Source: an uncultured Eggerthellaceae bacterium (GTDB lineage Bacteria > Actinomycetota > Coriobacteriia > Coriobacteriales > Eggerthellaceae). Taken from it: 64,000 nucleotides of DNA. Under the pieces are notes generated by a model. The model worked only from the letters and a program-made list of their open reading frames with translations, was not told where the DNA came from and ran no database searches. The stretch is taken from positions 62,001 through 126,000 of the forward strand of contig CAKTUD010000004.1 of assembly GCA_934617425.1 (NCBI GenBank), written 5' to 3'. Below, in pieces: positions 18,867-27,825 of the stretch. Positions within the stretch are counted from its first letter, which is position 1. Every line of letters starts with the position of its first letter. A program made the translations under genes and the position numbers.

Positions 18867-19634
18867 ATGTTACTTGCCATCGATGTGGGAAACACCCAGA
18901 CGGTGATCGGCGTATACGCAAGGTGCGATTTGGCGCATATGTGGCGTTTGACCACGGTGAAAACCCATACGGCTGACGAACTGCGTTTGCGGGTGCTGCC
19001 TCTGCTCGATGCGGCTGACGTGTCTATCACCGAGATTGACGGCGCAGCGCTTGCGTCGGTGGTGCCTGCGCTCACCGACGCCTGGGAGAGCGCTATTTCC
19101 GAGATGCTGGGCAAAGCGCCGCTGGTGTGTTCGGCTGCCGTGGCGGGCAATATGCTTGAATGCGATTACCCCAACCCCGCGGAGATCGGTGCCGATCGCG
19201 TGGCCGATGCCGTAGCGGCGAAAACGCTCTATGGTGCGCCGGTCGTGGTGGTCGATTTCGGCACGGCGACCAATATAGAGGTGGTCGATGACGAGGGTCG
19301 GTTTGTCGGGGGCGTTATCGCGCCGGGCGTCGAGACGTCGTCGCAGGCGTTGTTCTCGCACGCAACCAAGCTTGCTGCAACCGAGCTTGTCGACCCGCAC
19401 ACGGCTATAGGGAAGTCGTCTGCCGAAGCTATACAAGTGGGTGTGGTCCACGGCGAGGCCGCCCGCGTCGATGGGCTGGTGGATGCAATTTTCGCGCAGT
19501 TGGGTTATACGGCGCCCGTAGTGGCGACGGGTGGTCTTGCCGGCCGTGTTGCAAGGGTGTCGCGCACCATAATGACGATAAACCCGCAGCTTACCCTCGA
19601 GGGTTTGCGTCTTATTTTCGAGAACAGGAGATAG
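18867..19634 (+). CDS. coaX: Type III pantothenate kinase
   Basis: 255 residues. The N-terminal phosphate loop DVGNTQTVIGVY, the motif GADRVADAVAA and the second acidic loop VDFGTATNIEVV define CoaX, which phosphorylates pantothenate as the first step of coenzyme A synthesis and is insensitive to CoA feedback. The ATG at 18867 gives the canonical start four residues before the first motif; an upstream TTG at 18846 in the same frame lacks support. AAGGGG lies ten bases before the chosen start. The next gene starts two bases after the stop. Confidence 0.92.
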   Translation: MLLAIDVGNTQTVIGVYARCDLAHMWRLTTVKTHTADELRLRVLPLLDAADVSITEIDGAALASVVPALTDAWESAISEMLGKAPLVCSAAVAGNMLECDYPNPAEIGADRVADAVAAKTLYGAPVVVVDFGTATNIEVVDDEGRFVGGVIAPGVETSSQALFSHATKLAATELVDPHTAIGKSSAEAIQVGVVHGEAARVDGLVDAIFAQLGYTAPVVATGGLAGRVARVSRTIMTINPQLTLEGLRLIFENRR

Positions 19635-19636
19635 CG

Positions 19637-20194
19637 ATGGGCTTTTTGGACAGTTTGCAGGGAACGTTCAATCGCGGAACGGCCGCCGCTGAGCGAGCGA
19701 CGCGTTCGCTTCGTTTGAACCAGCGGCTGAACGAGATAAACAAAGACCGGCAAAATCTCGCGGCGCAGCTAGGTGCCATCTTGTACGAAGAGACGAAGAA
19801 CGATCCGGCGGCGCGCTTGGGTCGCGACGCTTTGTACGAAGGCATCGCCAACCTCGATTTGGAGCGCGAGAAGTGCCAGCGCGAAATCGCCGAGCTCGAG
19901 GCGGAATCCGCTGCTGCCGAAGAAGCCGCGCGCACTTACACCTGCCCACGCTGCGGAACGACTGTGCAGGCGGGCGATTTGTTCTGCAGCGGATGCGGTA
20001 CAAAGGTCGAGGACATCAAGAGCGAGATAGAAGCGCAGCGCCGTGCCTCTGCAGTCAGCGAAAGCGGCCGAACCTGCCCGTCTTGCGGTGCGGTGTTGAG
20101 CCTCGACGACGTTTACTGTGTTGCCTGCGGTGCCAAGGTTTCCGCGGGCAATGACCCGGTTGCTCCCGCCGAGGAAGTCGAGCAACTCGACTGA
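19637..20194 (+). CDS. Coiled-coil and double zinc-ribbon protein
   Basis: 185 residues. Residues about 15-95 are charged and helical, probably a coiled coil (LNQRLNEINKDRQNLAAQLGAIL, LEREKCQREIAELEAE). Two zinc ribbons follow: CPRCGTTVQAGDLFCSGCG and CPSCGAVLSLDDVYCVACG, each with a CxxC pair on both sides. No membrane segment. The architecture suggests a structural or adaptor protein, and the enzymatic role, if any, is unknown. It is tightly linked to coaX (two-base gap). Such double zinc-ribbon proteins are widespread and mostly uncharacterised. Confidence 0.8.
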   Translation: MGFLDSLQGTFNRGTAAAERATRSLRLNQRLNEINKDRQNLAAQLGAILYEETKNDPAARLGRDALYEGIANLDLEREKCQREIAELEAESAAAEEAARTYTCPRCGTTVQAGDLFCSGCGTKVEDIKSEIEAQRRASAVSESGRTCPSCGAVLSLDDVYCVACGAKVSAGNDPVAPAEEVEQLD

Positions 20195-20332
20195 TTCGTT
20201 CGTGATGGCGCTGCAGACGCCGCTGACGTATCGGCTGCGTTCGCAGCACGGCAATCGGGTACAATATCCACCAAAACGGTTGACTTCATCGTTTGCGATG
20301 AGGCTCAAAAGAGAAAAGACAAGGAGCTCGAT

Positions 20333-22000
20333 GTGCTAACCGATATCGAAATCGCTCAGGCGGCGACGCCCAAACGTATTGATGAGATTGCCGAGAAAGT
20401 GGGCATTCCCGATTCGTATCTGGAGATGTACGGAAAATACAAGGCAAAGGTCGACTATAACTTCCTGCGCGAACACGAAACCAAGCCGGGCAAGCTTGTT
20501 CTGGTGACGGCCATCAACCCTACGGCTGCGGGCGAGGGCAAGACCACCACGACCGTCGGCTTGGGCGATGCCCTCACGAAGCTTGGCAAACGCGCCGTCA
20601 TCGCGCTGCGCGAACCGTCGCTTGGGCCCGTGTTCGGCATAAAGGGCGGCGCTGCGGGCGGCGGTTATGCGCAGGTTATCCCCATGGAGGATATCAACCT
20701 GCATTTCACGGGCGATTTCCATGCTATCGGCGCGGCAAACAACCTGCTCGCCGCGATGATCGACGCGCATATTCACAACGGCAACGAGCTTGGCATCGAT
20801 GTCCGCAGGATCACCTGGAAACGCGTCGTCGACATGAACGATCGCGCATTGCGCCAGATCGTCGTCGGTTTAGGCGGCAAGGCCAATGGCTATCCGCGCG
20901 AAGACGGTTTCGATATCACCGTTGCCAGCGAGGTCATGGCGGTGTTCTGCCTAGCCACCAGCATCACCGATCTTAAAGAGCGCCTTGCTCGCATGGTTAT
21001 CGGCTACACGCGCGACGGCAAACCTGTAACCGCTGGCGATTTGCATGCCGAAGGCGCCATGGCCGCGCTTCTGAAGGACGCTTTGAAACCCAACTTGGTT
21101 CAAACGCTCGAAGGAACCCCTGCATTTATCCATGGCGGCCCCTTTGCCAATATCGCGCACGGCTGCAATTCCATCATGGCTACGAACATGGCTATGGCGC
21201 TTGGCGATTATGCCATCACCGAGGCTGGCTTCGGCGCCGATTTGGGTGCTGAGAAGTTCCTTGACATCAAATGCCGTTTTGCCGGCCTGAAGCCCGATGC
21301 CGTTGTTGTTGTTGCCACGGTTCGCGCGCTTAAGAACCACGGCGGCGTGGCAAAGGCCGACCTCGGTGAAGAAAATCTTGCCGCGCTCGAGGCCGGCTTG
21401 CCTAATTTGCTGCAACATGTGAAGAACATCACACAGGTGTTCAAGCTTCCGTGCGTAGTTGCAATCAACAGGTTCCCCACCGATACCGAGGCCGAGATTG
21501 CGCTCATCGAGGACAAGTGCAAGGAACTTGGCGTGAACGTTGCCTTGTCCGAAGTCTGGGCAAAGGGCGGCGATGGCGGTCGCGCGCTTGCCGAAGAGGT
21601 GGTTCGCCTGTGTGAGCAGCCAAGCGAGCTCGAATTCGCTTACGACGTGAATGCGCCCATCGCTGAAAAGATCGAGACTATCGCCAAGCGCATTTATCAC
21701 GCTGATGGCGTCGACTTTGCGCCGAACGTTGTCAAGGAGATGGCGCATTTAGAGGAGCTTGGCTTCGGCGAGTTGCCTATCTGCATGGCGAAAACCCAGT
21801 ACAGCTTCTCGGACGATGGCGCTAAGCTCGGCGCGCCTGAGGGCTTCCGCATCACCGTGCGCGATATCAAAGTGAGCGCTGGTGCGGGATTCATCGTGGC
21901 GCTCACGGGCTCCGTTATGACGATGCCGGGGTTGGGCAAAACCCCAGCCGCTCAGCGTATCGACGTCGACGAGACGGGCAAGATATCGGGGCTGTTCTAA
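20333..22000 (+). CDS. fhs: Formate-tetrahydrofolate ligase
   Basis: 555 residues, GTG start with AAGGAG six bases upstream. The P-loop is NPTAAGEGKTTTTVGLGDAL (about residues 63-82). EPSLGPVFGIKGGAAGGGYAQVIPMEDINLHFTGD is the family signature, and ITVRDIKVSAGAGFIV near the C-terminus completes the enzyme. It makes 10-formyl-THF from formate, ATP and THF, the entry step of the methyl branch of the acetyl-CoA pathway and of formate assimilation. It is followed after three bases by fchA and then by folD, which is a full path from formate to methylene-THF. No riboswitch was recognised in the 138-base leader. Confidence 0.96.
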   Translation: MLTDIEIAQAATPKRIDEIAEKVGIPDSYLEMYGKYKAKVDYNFLREHETKPGKLVLVTAINPTAAGEGKTTTTVGLGDALTKLGKRAVIALREPSLGPVFGIKGGAAGGGYAQVIPMEDINLHFTGDFHAIGAANNLLAAMIDAHIHNGNELGIDVRRITWKRVVDMNDRALRQIVVGLGGKANGYPREDGFDITVASEVMAVFCLATSITDLKERLARMVIGYTRDGKPVTAGDLHAEGAMAALLKDALKPNLVQTLEGTPAFIHGGPFANIAHGCNSIMATNMAMALGDYAITEAGFGADLGAEKFLDIKCRFAGLKPDAVVVVATVRALKNHGGVAKADLGEENLAALEAGLPNLLQHVKNITQVFKLPCVVAINRFPTDTEAEIALIEDKCKELGVNVALSEVWAKGGDGGRALAEEVVRLCEQPSELEFAYDVNAPIAEKIETIAKRIYHADGVDFAPNVVKEMAHLEELGFGELPICMAKTQYSFSDDGAKLGAPEGFRITVRDIKVSAGAGFIVALTGSVMTMPGLGKTPAAQRIDVDETGKISGLF

Positions 22001-22003
22001 GCA

Positions 22004-22618
22004 ATGGATAAACAGTTTATCGAAGAGCTGGCAAGCGCTGCCCCTACTCCGGGCGGCGGCGCCGCTTGCGCCTATGTGGGCGTTTTGGCAACGTGCCTTA
22101 CCTCGATGGTGGGCAATCTCACCGTAGGCAAGGAACGTTACAAAAGCGCAGAGGCCGAGGCGCTGCAAAAGCTCGAGCAGCTTGAGCGGATGCGCGTCCA
22201 CCTGGCTGAGCTGGTGCGCGCCGACGAAGAGGCTTTCAAGCCTTTGGCGGCTGCGTATCGCTTGCCTCGTACTACCGACGAAGAGAAAGCCACGCGCGCC
22301 GAAGCTATTCAGTCGGCGTTATACGACGCAAGTGAAGTTCCGCTCGAAATCATGGAAGTTATCCTCGAGGCGCTCGGTGCAGCTAAGTTCTTTGCCTACA
22401 ATGGCAATCGCAGTGCGCTTTCCGACATCGGCGCTGCGGCGACATTTGCCCGCGCGGCCGCACACGGCGTGCGCATGACCGTGGTCGCCAACATCACTTC
22501 GATGGAGGACGAGCATAAGGCGCGTATTTACAGGCAGCGCATGAATTCCCTGCTGGTCGATATCGACCAGCAGGCCGATTTCGTTGAAAGTTACGTATTG
22601 GATCACCTGAGCGCTTAG
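22004..22618 (+). CDS. fchA: Methenyl-THF cyclohydrolase (FTCD_C/FchA family)
   Basis: 204 residues. The start matches the cyclodeaminase/FchA family: FIEELASAAPTPGGGAACAYVGVLATCLTSMVGNLTVGK, with the Gly-rich PTPGGGA. The helical remainder contains NGNRSALSDIGAAATFARAA, another conserved stretch. FchA interconverts 10-formyl-THF and methenyl-THF; relatives fused to formiminotransferase act as cyclodeaminases in histidine breakdown. The placement three bases after fhs and before folD favours the cyclohydrolase role. FolD here lacks the residues used for that reaction, which makes FchA the likely sole cyclohydrolase of the cluster. Confidence 0.88.
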   Translation: MDKQFIEELASAAPTPGGGAACAYVGVLATCLTSMVGNLTVGKERYKSAEAEALQKLEQLERMRVHLAELVRADEEAFKPLAAAYRLPRTTDEEKATRAEAIQSALYDASEVPLEIMEVILEALGAAKFFAYNGNRSALSDIGAAATFARAAAHGVRMTVVANITSMEDEHKARIYRQRMNSLLVDIDQQADFVESYVLDHLSA

Positions 22619-22653
22619 CATCGTTCTCGATTCCGTTTCTGCTTGGAGGAAAA

Positions 22654-23502
22654 ATGGCCGAGCTTTTGTTGGGAAAACCGGTAGCCGATGCGCTTGCCGA
22701 GGATATAGCATCTCGCGCTGCCGCTTTGGCCGCGGCGGGGCATCAGCCCAAGTTGGCGATTTTGCGTGTCGGTGAACGTCCCGACGATTTGACGTACGAG
22801 CGCTCCGCCATGAAGCGCGCAGATGCGTGCGGCATTGCTGTCGAGCGGATCGTGCTTGATGCTGATGCGACGACGCAGGAAATCGTTCGCGCGGTAGAAC
22901 GTGTGAACGTCGATGCCGCCATCGACGGTTGCCTGCTTTTTCGTCCGCTGCCGGAAGGCGTGGACGAAGAGGTTGTTTGCAGTGCTCTTGACCCCGCAAA
23001 AGATATCGACGGCATCACGCGCGGTTCTCGTGCAGCGCTGCTTGGCGGCGGCGAGGGCTTTGCCCCATGCACCGCTGCGGCTTGCATCGACATCCTCGAT
23101 TATTATGGCGTGCCGCTTGATGGCAAGCGTGCGGTCGTTTTGGGTCGCAGCCTGGTTATCGGCAAACCTGTTGCCCTTATGCTGCTCGACCGCAACGCCA
23201 CGGTGACGGTGTGCCATTCGCATACGCGCAATTTGCTCGAAATCGTTCGCGAGGCCGATGTGGTGGTGTGCGCTACTGGCCGCGCTCGCGCCTATAGCGC
23301 CGATGCTTTTGCCCCTGGGCAGGTGGTGCTCGACGTGGGCATCAACTTCGATGCCGAGGGCAAGCTTTGCGGCGATGTCGATTTCGACGCCGTCGAGCCT
23401 GTCGTAGGCGCCATAACGCCCGTTCCTCGGGGTGTTGGGTCGGTCACTACCGTTGCGATGCTGCGCAACGTGGTTGTCGCCGCCGAGAAGAAGGTCGGCT
23501 AG
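22654..23502 (+). CDS. folD: Methylene-THF dehydrogenase FolD, cyclohydrolase residues replaced
   Basis: 282 residues, GGAGG upstream. The NADP-binding half is standard: GRSLVIGKPVALMLL, TVTVCHSHT, DVGIN and TPVPRGVGSVTT. The substrate half keeps Tyr48 and Asp119 (KDIDG), but the Lys four residues after the Tyr, which catalyses the cyclohydrolase step in human MTHFD1 (Lys56), is Ala52. The Gln of the QLPLP motif (Gln100 in human) is Phe96 in LLFRPLP. I therefore infer a dehydrogenase without cyclohydrolase activity, paired with FchA upstream. The similar motif DDxxYERGxxKR occurs, from memory, in clostridial FolD proteins; this was not checked. Confidence 0.92.
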   Translation: MAELLLGKPVADALAEDIASRAAALAAAGHQPKLAILRVGERPDDLTYERSAMKRADACGIAVERIVLDADATTQEIVRAVERVNVDAAIDGCLLFRPLPEGVDEEVVCSALDPAKDIDGITRGSRAALLGGGEGFAPCTAAACIDILDYYGVPLDGKRAVVLGRSLVIGKPVALMLLDRNATVTVCHSHTRNLLEIVREADVVVCATGRARAYSADAFAPGQVVLDVGINFDAEGKLCGDVDFDAVEPVVGAITPVPRGVGSVTTVAMLRNVVVAAEKKVG

Positions 23503-23506
23503 CCTC

Positions 23507-23980
23507 ATGGATAGGGTTTCGTTCGTTTCTCGTTCCGTCGAGGAAACGCAGCGGATCGCAAGGGCGCTTGCCCAGCTTGTGCGGCCGGGCGACGTCATCA
23601 TGCTTTCAGGCGATCTCGGCGCAGGCAAAACCCATTTCTCTCAGGGTTTCGCAGCTGCGTTGGGCATCGATGAGCCTGTGGTGAGCCCGACGTTCAACAT
23701 AATGCTTTCGTATCCGCAGGGACGCGTGCCTTTGTATCATTTCGACTTGTATCGACTCGATTCCGGGGACCAGCTCGAGGATATCGATTTCTTTGCCACG
23801 ATCGAAGGCGATGGCGTGTCTCTTGTCGAATGGGGAGAGCGCTTTCGCGACGCCTTTCCCGACGATTATCTGCGCGTAGACATCGTGGTGCTTGACGATG
23901 GTGAGCGCTCCATAACTGCGGTTCCCAACGGCGCGCGCTCGCGTGAACTGGCTTTGGAGTGGGCACACGCCTGCTCGTAG
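23507..23980 (+). CDS. tsaE: tRNA threonylcarbamoyladenosine synthesis ATPase TsaE
   Basis: 157 residues. Walker A SGDLGAGKTHFSQG, SPTFNIMLSYPQG, YHFDLYRLDSGDQLEDIDF and LVEWGERF are TsaE hallmarks. TsaE is an ATPase that regenerates the TsaB-TsaD complex during t6A37 modification of tRNAs reading ANN codons. The start at 23507 gives the normal length; the frame continues upstream into folD but without a ribosome-binding site. It lies directly before the TsaB-RimI-TsaD fusion, so the module minus TsaC is contiguous. Confidence 0.93.
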   Translation: MDRVSFVSRSVEETQRIARALAQLVRPGDVIMLSGDLGAGKTHFSQGFAAALGIDEPVVSPTFNIMLSYPQGRVPLYHFDLYRLDSGDQLEDIDFFATIEGDGVSLVEWGERFRDAFPDDYLRVDIVVLDDGERSITAVPNGARSRELALEWAHACS

Positions 23981-24059
23981 CCGGCGTTTCTTGGGGTTAT
24001 AATCGTCGGCGCACGAATTTGCGGCATTGCGCCGCCTGATGATGAAAGAAGTTGCGTCG

Positions 24060-26507
24060 ATGTTTGCAGAAAGCGCGTCCGTTGCCCCCAAACCAACTAG
24101 GCAAGCGCCCATCTTGCTTGCGTTCGATACCGCAAACGAAGTAGTGGCGATTGGCGTGGCTGGGCTTTTGTCCGACGGAAAACGGGTTTTGCCTATCGCG
24201 ACGATGCAAATCGAGGCACATCGTGCTTCTAATACGCGGCTCCTCCCCGAGATAGATGAGCTTTTCCGTCGTGAAGGACTTGCGCGCGAAGACATCGCCT
24301 GCGTTGCTGTGGGGCGAGGTCCGGGGTCGTTTACGGGTGTGCGCATAGCCATGGCAACCGCCAAGGGCGTAGCGCAGGCGTTGGAGGTTGGCCTTGTGGG
24401 GCTTTCGACCCTCGATGCGATTGCGTGGAACGCCCAGGCCCATGGCGTGCGCGGCGATGTTTTGGTCGTAGCCGATGCCATGCGCCACGAGGTTTACCCT
24501 GTCTATTACACGCTCGACGATGCCTCCGCACTGCGCCAAACCCCCGATTCTGTCATCAAAGTCGGTGACACGTTCCAGTCACCATCTCTGGCACCTTTGC
24601 TCGCTTCTGCCGACTTGCAGATTTTGGGCGACGGCTTGGTAAAATACGCCGATACCTTTGCGGAGCGCGGAACGCTGCTGCCCGAGAACCTCTGGCCGGT
24701 TTCCGGAGAGGGCCTCCTGCTTGCCTTCGAGGCTGCCTGGCGAGCTGGGGAAATCGACCCCTTCGACGACAAACGACATGACCCCGCTTACGTTTTGCCT
24801 GTTTACACGCGCTTGTCCGATGCCGAAGAAAACGAACGTATTCGTTTGGCGAATCACGACCCGAAAAACCTTGTGACGGGCGTGCAGGACATCGGCGCCG
24901 ATCAAGTGGTTTATCGTCCGCTTGATGCCGCGCACGTTGCCGACGTCGTCGATCTCGAAGGTCGCGTGATGCAGGGTGCTTCTTGGACCGAGGAGATGGT
25001 GTCCGGCGAGCTTTCGAACAAGGCCTATCTTTGGTGGGCTGCGTATTCGAGCGGGGCATCGTCTTCGGGTGCTTCCGGCTCCGCTGGCGCCCTCGATGCT
25101 GGCGGTGCCGAGCTTGTCGGTTATGCCGGCGGGCTGCTTGCGGGCGATGTGTTGGAAATCTTGCGCGTGGGGGTGAACCCCGATTGGCGCCGTCGGGGTA
25201 TCGCGCGCGAGCTGATTTCGCGCATCGCGGCGGATGCTCGCGATCTAGGTGCAAAGAGCTGCATGCTCGAAGTGCGTGCCGACAACTCTGGCGCCCAGGC
25301 GCTTTATCGCGCTATCGGACTTTCTGAAACCGGGACTAGGCCGCGTTATTACGATAATTCGGTTGACGCTGTGGTAATGGAAGGCGCGCTTCCTATTGCT
25401 CCGCACGACGTCGGCGGCATGGAACTGCAGGTGCACGAAGAGATCGAAACCGCTCCTGATGCGATCAAGCGCCCACTGATCATTGCGATTGAAAGCTCCT
25501 GCGACGAAACCGCCGCTGCGATCGTCGACGGTGACGGCAATCTCGTCGCCGACGTCGTCGCTTCGCAGATTGATTTCCATGCGCGCTTCGGCGGTGTGGT
25601 GCCCGAGATAGCCAGTCGCAAGCACATCGAAGCTATTTGCGGCGTGTGCGACGAATGCTTTGAGGTTGCCGCTGCTCATCTGGGTGTTGACGAGCTTTCT
25701 TGGAGCGATATCGACGCTGTAAGCGCGACGTGCGCCCCAGGTTTGGTGGGTGCTTTGGTGGTAGGCGTTGCCTTTGCGAAGGGCGCTGCATGGGGCGCCG
25801 ACAAACCTTTCATCGGCGTGAACCACCTCGAGGGCCATCTTTACGCGAATAAAATCGGCGCGCCCGATTTGCAACCGCCCCTGGTCGCATCGCTTATTTC
25901 CGGCGGCAACACGATGCTCGTGCATGTGAGGGATTGGCAAGATTACGAAACCCTCGGTGCGACCATCGACGACGCGGTGGGCGAGGCGTTCGATAAAGTT
26001 TCCAAAGCGCTGGGTCTTGGCTACCCCGGCGGTCCCATCATTTCGAAATACGCCGCCAAGGGAAATCCAAAGGCCATCGCCTTCCCGCGCGCGATGATGC
26101 ATTCGCACGACTTGCGTTTTTCCCTTTCCGGCCTGAAAACCGCAGTGGTCACTTACATCGATGCTGAACGCGCGGCGGGCAGACCTCTGAACATCCCCGA
26201 TATTGCGGCCAGCTTCCAGCAAGCGGTAGTCGATGTGCAGGTGGCGAAAGCGCGGCAGGCTCTTGAGATGACCGACGCCCCGACGTTTTGCCTAGGCGGT
26301 GGTGTTGCGGCGAACCCGGCGCTTCGCGCGGCGTACGAGAAGATGTGCTTTCAGCAAGGTGTGCGCCTCGTCATGCCACCGCTTCGTTCGTGCGGCGACA
26401 ATGCGGGCATGATTGCTCTTGTGGCGCTCGATCGCTACAGGGCCGGCAAGTTTTATGATTTATCTGCCGACGCTTGCGCCCGCGCCGACCTTGACAAACC
26501 CTACTAG
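24060..26507 (+). CDS. tsaB-rimI-tsaD: TsaB-RimI-TsaD triple fusion protein
   Basis: 815 residues, three proteins in one. Residues about 15-240 are TsaB (ILLAFDTANEVVAIGV; GRGPGSFTGVRIAMATAKG). Residues about 283-445 are a RimI-type GNAT acetyltransferase with the acetyl-CoA loop RRRGIARELI and EVRADNSGAQALYRAIG. Residues about 470-815 are TsaD, with ESSCDETAAA, metal-binding His pair HLEGH (near residue 588), SGGNTMLV and CGDNAGMIA. A Ser/Gly/Ala-rich insert (around 25048-25110) interrupts the GNAT domain. TsaB and TsaD form the t6A transferase; RimI acetylates ribosomal protein S18. The start could also be the ATG at 24039; TATAAT lies at 23998-24003. Confidence 0.93.
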   Translation: MFAESASVAPKPTRQAPILLAFDTANEVVAIGVAGLLSDGKRVLPIATMQIEAHRASNTRLLPEIDELFRREGLAREDIACVAVGRGPGSFTGVRIAMATAKGVAQALEVGLVGLSTLDAIAWNAQAHGVRGDVLVVADAMRHEVYPVYYTLDDASALRQTPDSVIKVGDTFQSPSLAPLLASADLQILGDGLVKYADTFAERGTLLPENLWPVSGEGLLLAFEAAWRAGEIDPFDDKRHDPAYVLPVYTRLSDAEENERIRLANHDPKNLVTGVQDIGADQVVYRPLDAAHVADVVDLEGRVMQGASWTEEMVSGELSNKAYLWWAAYSSGASSSGASGSAGALDAGGAELVGYAGGLLAGDVLEILRVGVNPDWRRRGIARELISRIAADARDLGAKSCMLEVRADNSGAQALYRAIGLSETGTRPRYYDNSVDAVVMEGALPIAPHDVGGMELQVHEEIETAPDAIKRPLIIAIESSCDETAAAIVDGDGNLVADVVASQIDFHARFGGVVPEIASRKHIEAICGVCDECFEVAAAHLGVDELSWSDIDAVSATCAPGLVGALVVGVAFAKGAAWGADKPFIGVNHLEGHLYANKIGAPDLQPPLVASLISGGNTMLVHVRDWQDYETLGATIDDAVGEAFDKVSKALGLGYPGGPIISKYAAKGNPKAIAFPRAMMHSHDLRFSLSGLKTAVVTYIDAERAAGRPLNIPDIAASFQQAVVDVQVAKARQALEMTDAPTFCLGGGVAANPALRAAYEKMCFQQGVRLVMPPLRSCGDNAGMIALVALDRYRAGKFYDLSADACARADLDKPY

Positions 26508-26593
26508 GGTGAACGAAGCTTATTGCGTAGGACCGATGCGCAAGGGGATGCATAGTGGAGTTGAGGTTTCCAGACGGTCGATTTCGCTAAGGA

Positions 26594-27805
26594 TTAATGC
26601 GAGGGAAGGTATTTCTTATAAATGCCGACGATGACCAAGGCGGCAAAAATGCTCATGGCTAGCATAACGGCGTACGTTGTCGCATATGTGCCGGTGATCG
26701 TTGCCAATGGGCCGGGGATAGCGTTAATGACGAATCCGCCAAGCGAATAAGCCACCTGTGCATTTTTGATCGAGCGATCGCGATGCGTTGCGTCGGCGAG
26801 CTGTAGCGACCATACGGAAATGCCCACGGTGCCGAGCGCCGATCCCCAGCCGATTGCCGCTCCGGCGACGATCGCCAACAGGTTTATTCCAAGTGGGGTG
26901 AGCAGGCTTCCCGCAAAGCCTGAGATAAGGATGCAGAACACGAAGCAGCTGCTGCGCCTTACACCGAAACGGTCGAACATCTTTCCTGTGACCAACTTCG
27001 AGGTGGTAAGGGCAGCGCCGATGACGGAAAGCGCCGTTGCGGCGAAATGCGGATCGAATCCCTGGGTAGTAAGAAGCACCGAGTAGTAGGTGCCACCGCC
27101 AACGCATAGGCAGCCGACGCACATCATCGCGGTGAGGAACAACGTACGATGACTCGCAGTGATGCTGGAGGTTGTGAGAGTCTGCTCTTTTTCGCTTGCG
27201 CTCGATGTCTTGCGAGCGCTCGCCTCGCGGCCGATGTCTTGCGGGCGATTACGCAAGAAGACGAACACGACGGCGCCGATGCCAAGAGCCAATAGGGATT
27301 CCAGCAGAAACGAAAGGTGCAAGGATTGCCCTTCGATGACGCGTACTGCGATGACGGGGATGACGATGGACGCTACGCCCGATCCAAGCGTGGCGAATCC
27401 GATGGCGCTGCCCACGCTGTGGCTATACCAACGGCTGATAAGAAGCGTCAAGCCCACCATGCCCCCGAACCCGTAACCCGCGCCGGTGAAAACGGCGCCC
27501 AGCACGAAGAGCGCCAATCCGTCGGCCAAGCTGTAGATGAAAAATCCCGATGCGGTCAAGAGGCAAGCGACGAACACTCCGCGCCGCACATCGAGTGCAT
27601 GATAATACCGATCGACAAACACGATCGTCACCAGCGAGGTAAGCGTGCGCATCGAAAGAACCAGCGAGCCTCCTATATCACCTACGCCTTCGGTGGCGAT
27701 GATGTAGGGCTGGTATACGTTAAATGAGGTGCTCGACAGCCCTACATTCACGAACAGGAACAGGAAGCAACAGAGGACGATTACTTTCTCGTAATGTTGT
27801 CGCAT
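26594..27805 (-). CDS. MFS transporter
   Basis: 403 residues with about twelve membrane segments and a central cytoplasmic loop (RNRPQDIGREASARKTSSASEKEQ). The first-half loop GYGFGGMVGLTLLISRWY and the second-half motif GKMFDRFGVRRS match the oxalate/formate-antiporter-like or monocarboxylate-porter-like MFS clade, but substrate cannot be assigned. It lies 20 bases downstream of menG on the minus strand and probably shares its transcript. It converges on the TsaBD fusion with no convincing terminator in the 86-base gap. Confidence 0.86.
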   Translation of the reverse strand: MRQHYEKVIVLCCFLFLFVNVGLSSTSFNVYQPYIIATEGVGDIGGSLVLSMRTLTSLVTIVFVDRYYHALDVRRGVFVACLLTASGFFIYSLADGLALFVLGAVFTGAGYGFGGMVGLTLLISRWYSHSVGSAIGFATLGSGVASIVIPVIAVRVIEGQSLHLSFLLESLLALGIGAVVFVFLRNRPQDIGREASARKTSSASEKEQTLTTSSITASHRTLFLTAMMCVGCLCVGGGTYYSVLLTTQGFDPHFAATALSVIGAALTTSKLVTGKMFDRFGVRRSSCFVFCILISGFAGSLLTPLGINLLAIVAGAAIGWGSALGTVGISVWSLQLADATHRDRSIKNAQVAYSLGGFVINAIPGPLATITGTYATTYAVMLAMSIFAALVIVGIYKKYLPSH

Positions 27806-27825
27806 CTTCGCCGCGTCGCTTTCTT

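Noticed and set aside
20195..20332. Possible THF riboswitch upstream of fhs
   Set aside because: The conserved THF-riboswitch core sequences were not found; only a TACAAT box and a ribosome-binding site can be seen.
26508..26593. Terminator between the TsaBD fusion and the MFS gene
   Set aside because: Only a five-base TTGCG/CGCAA pairing without a T tract is present.
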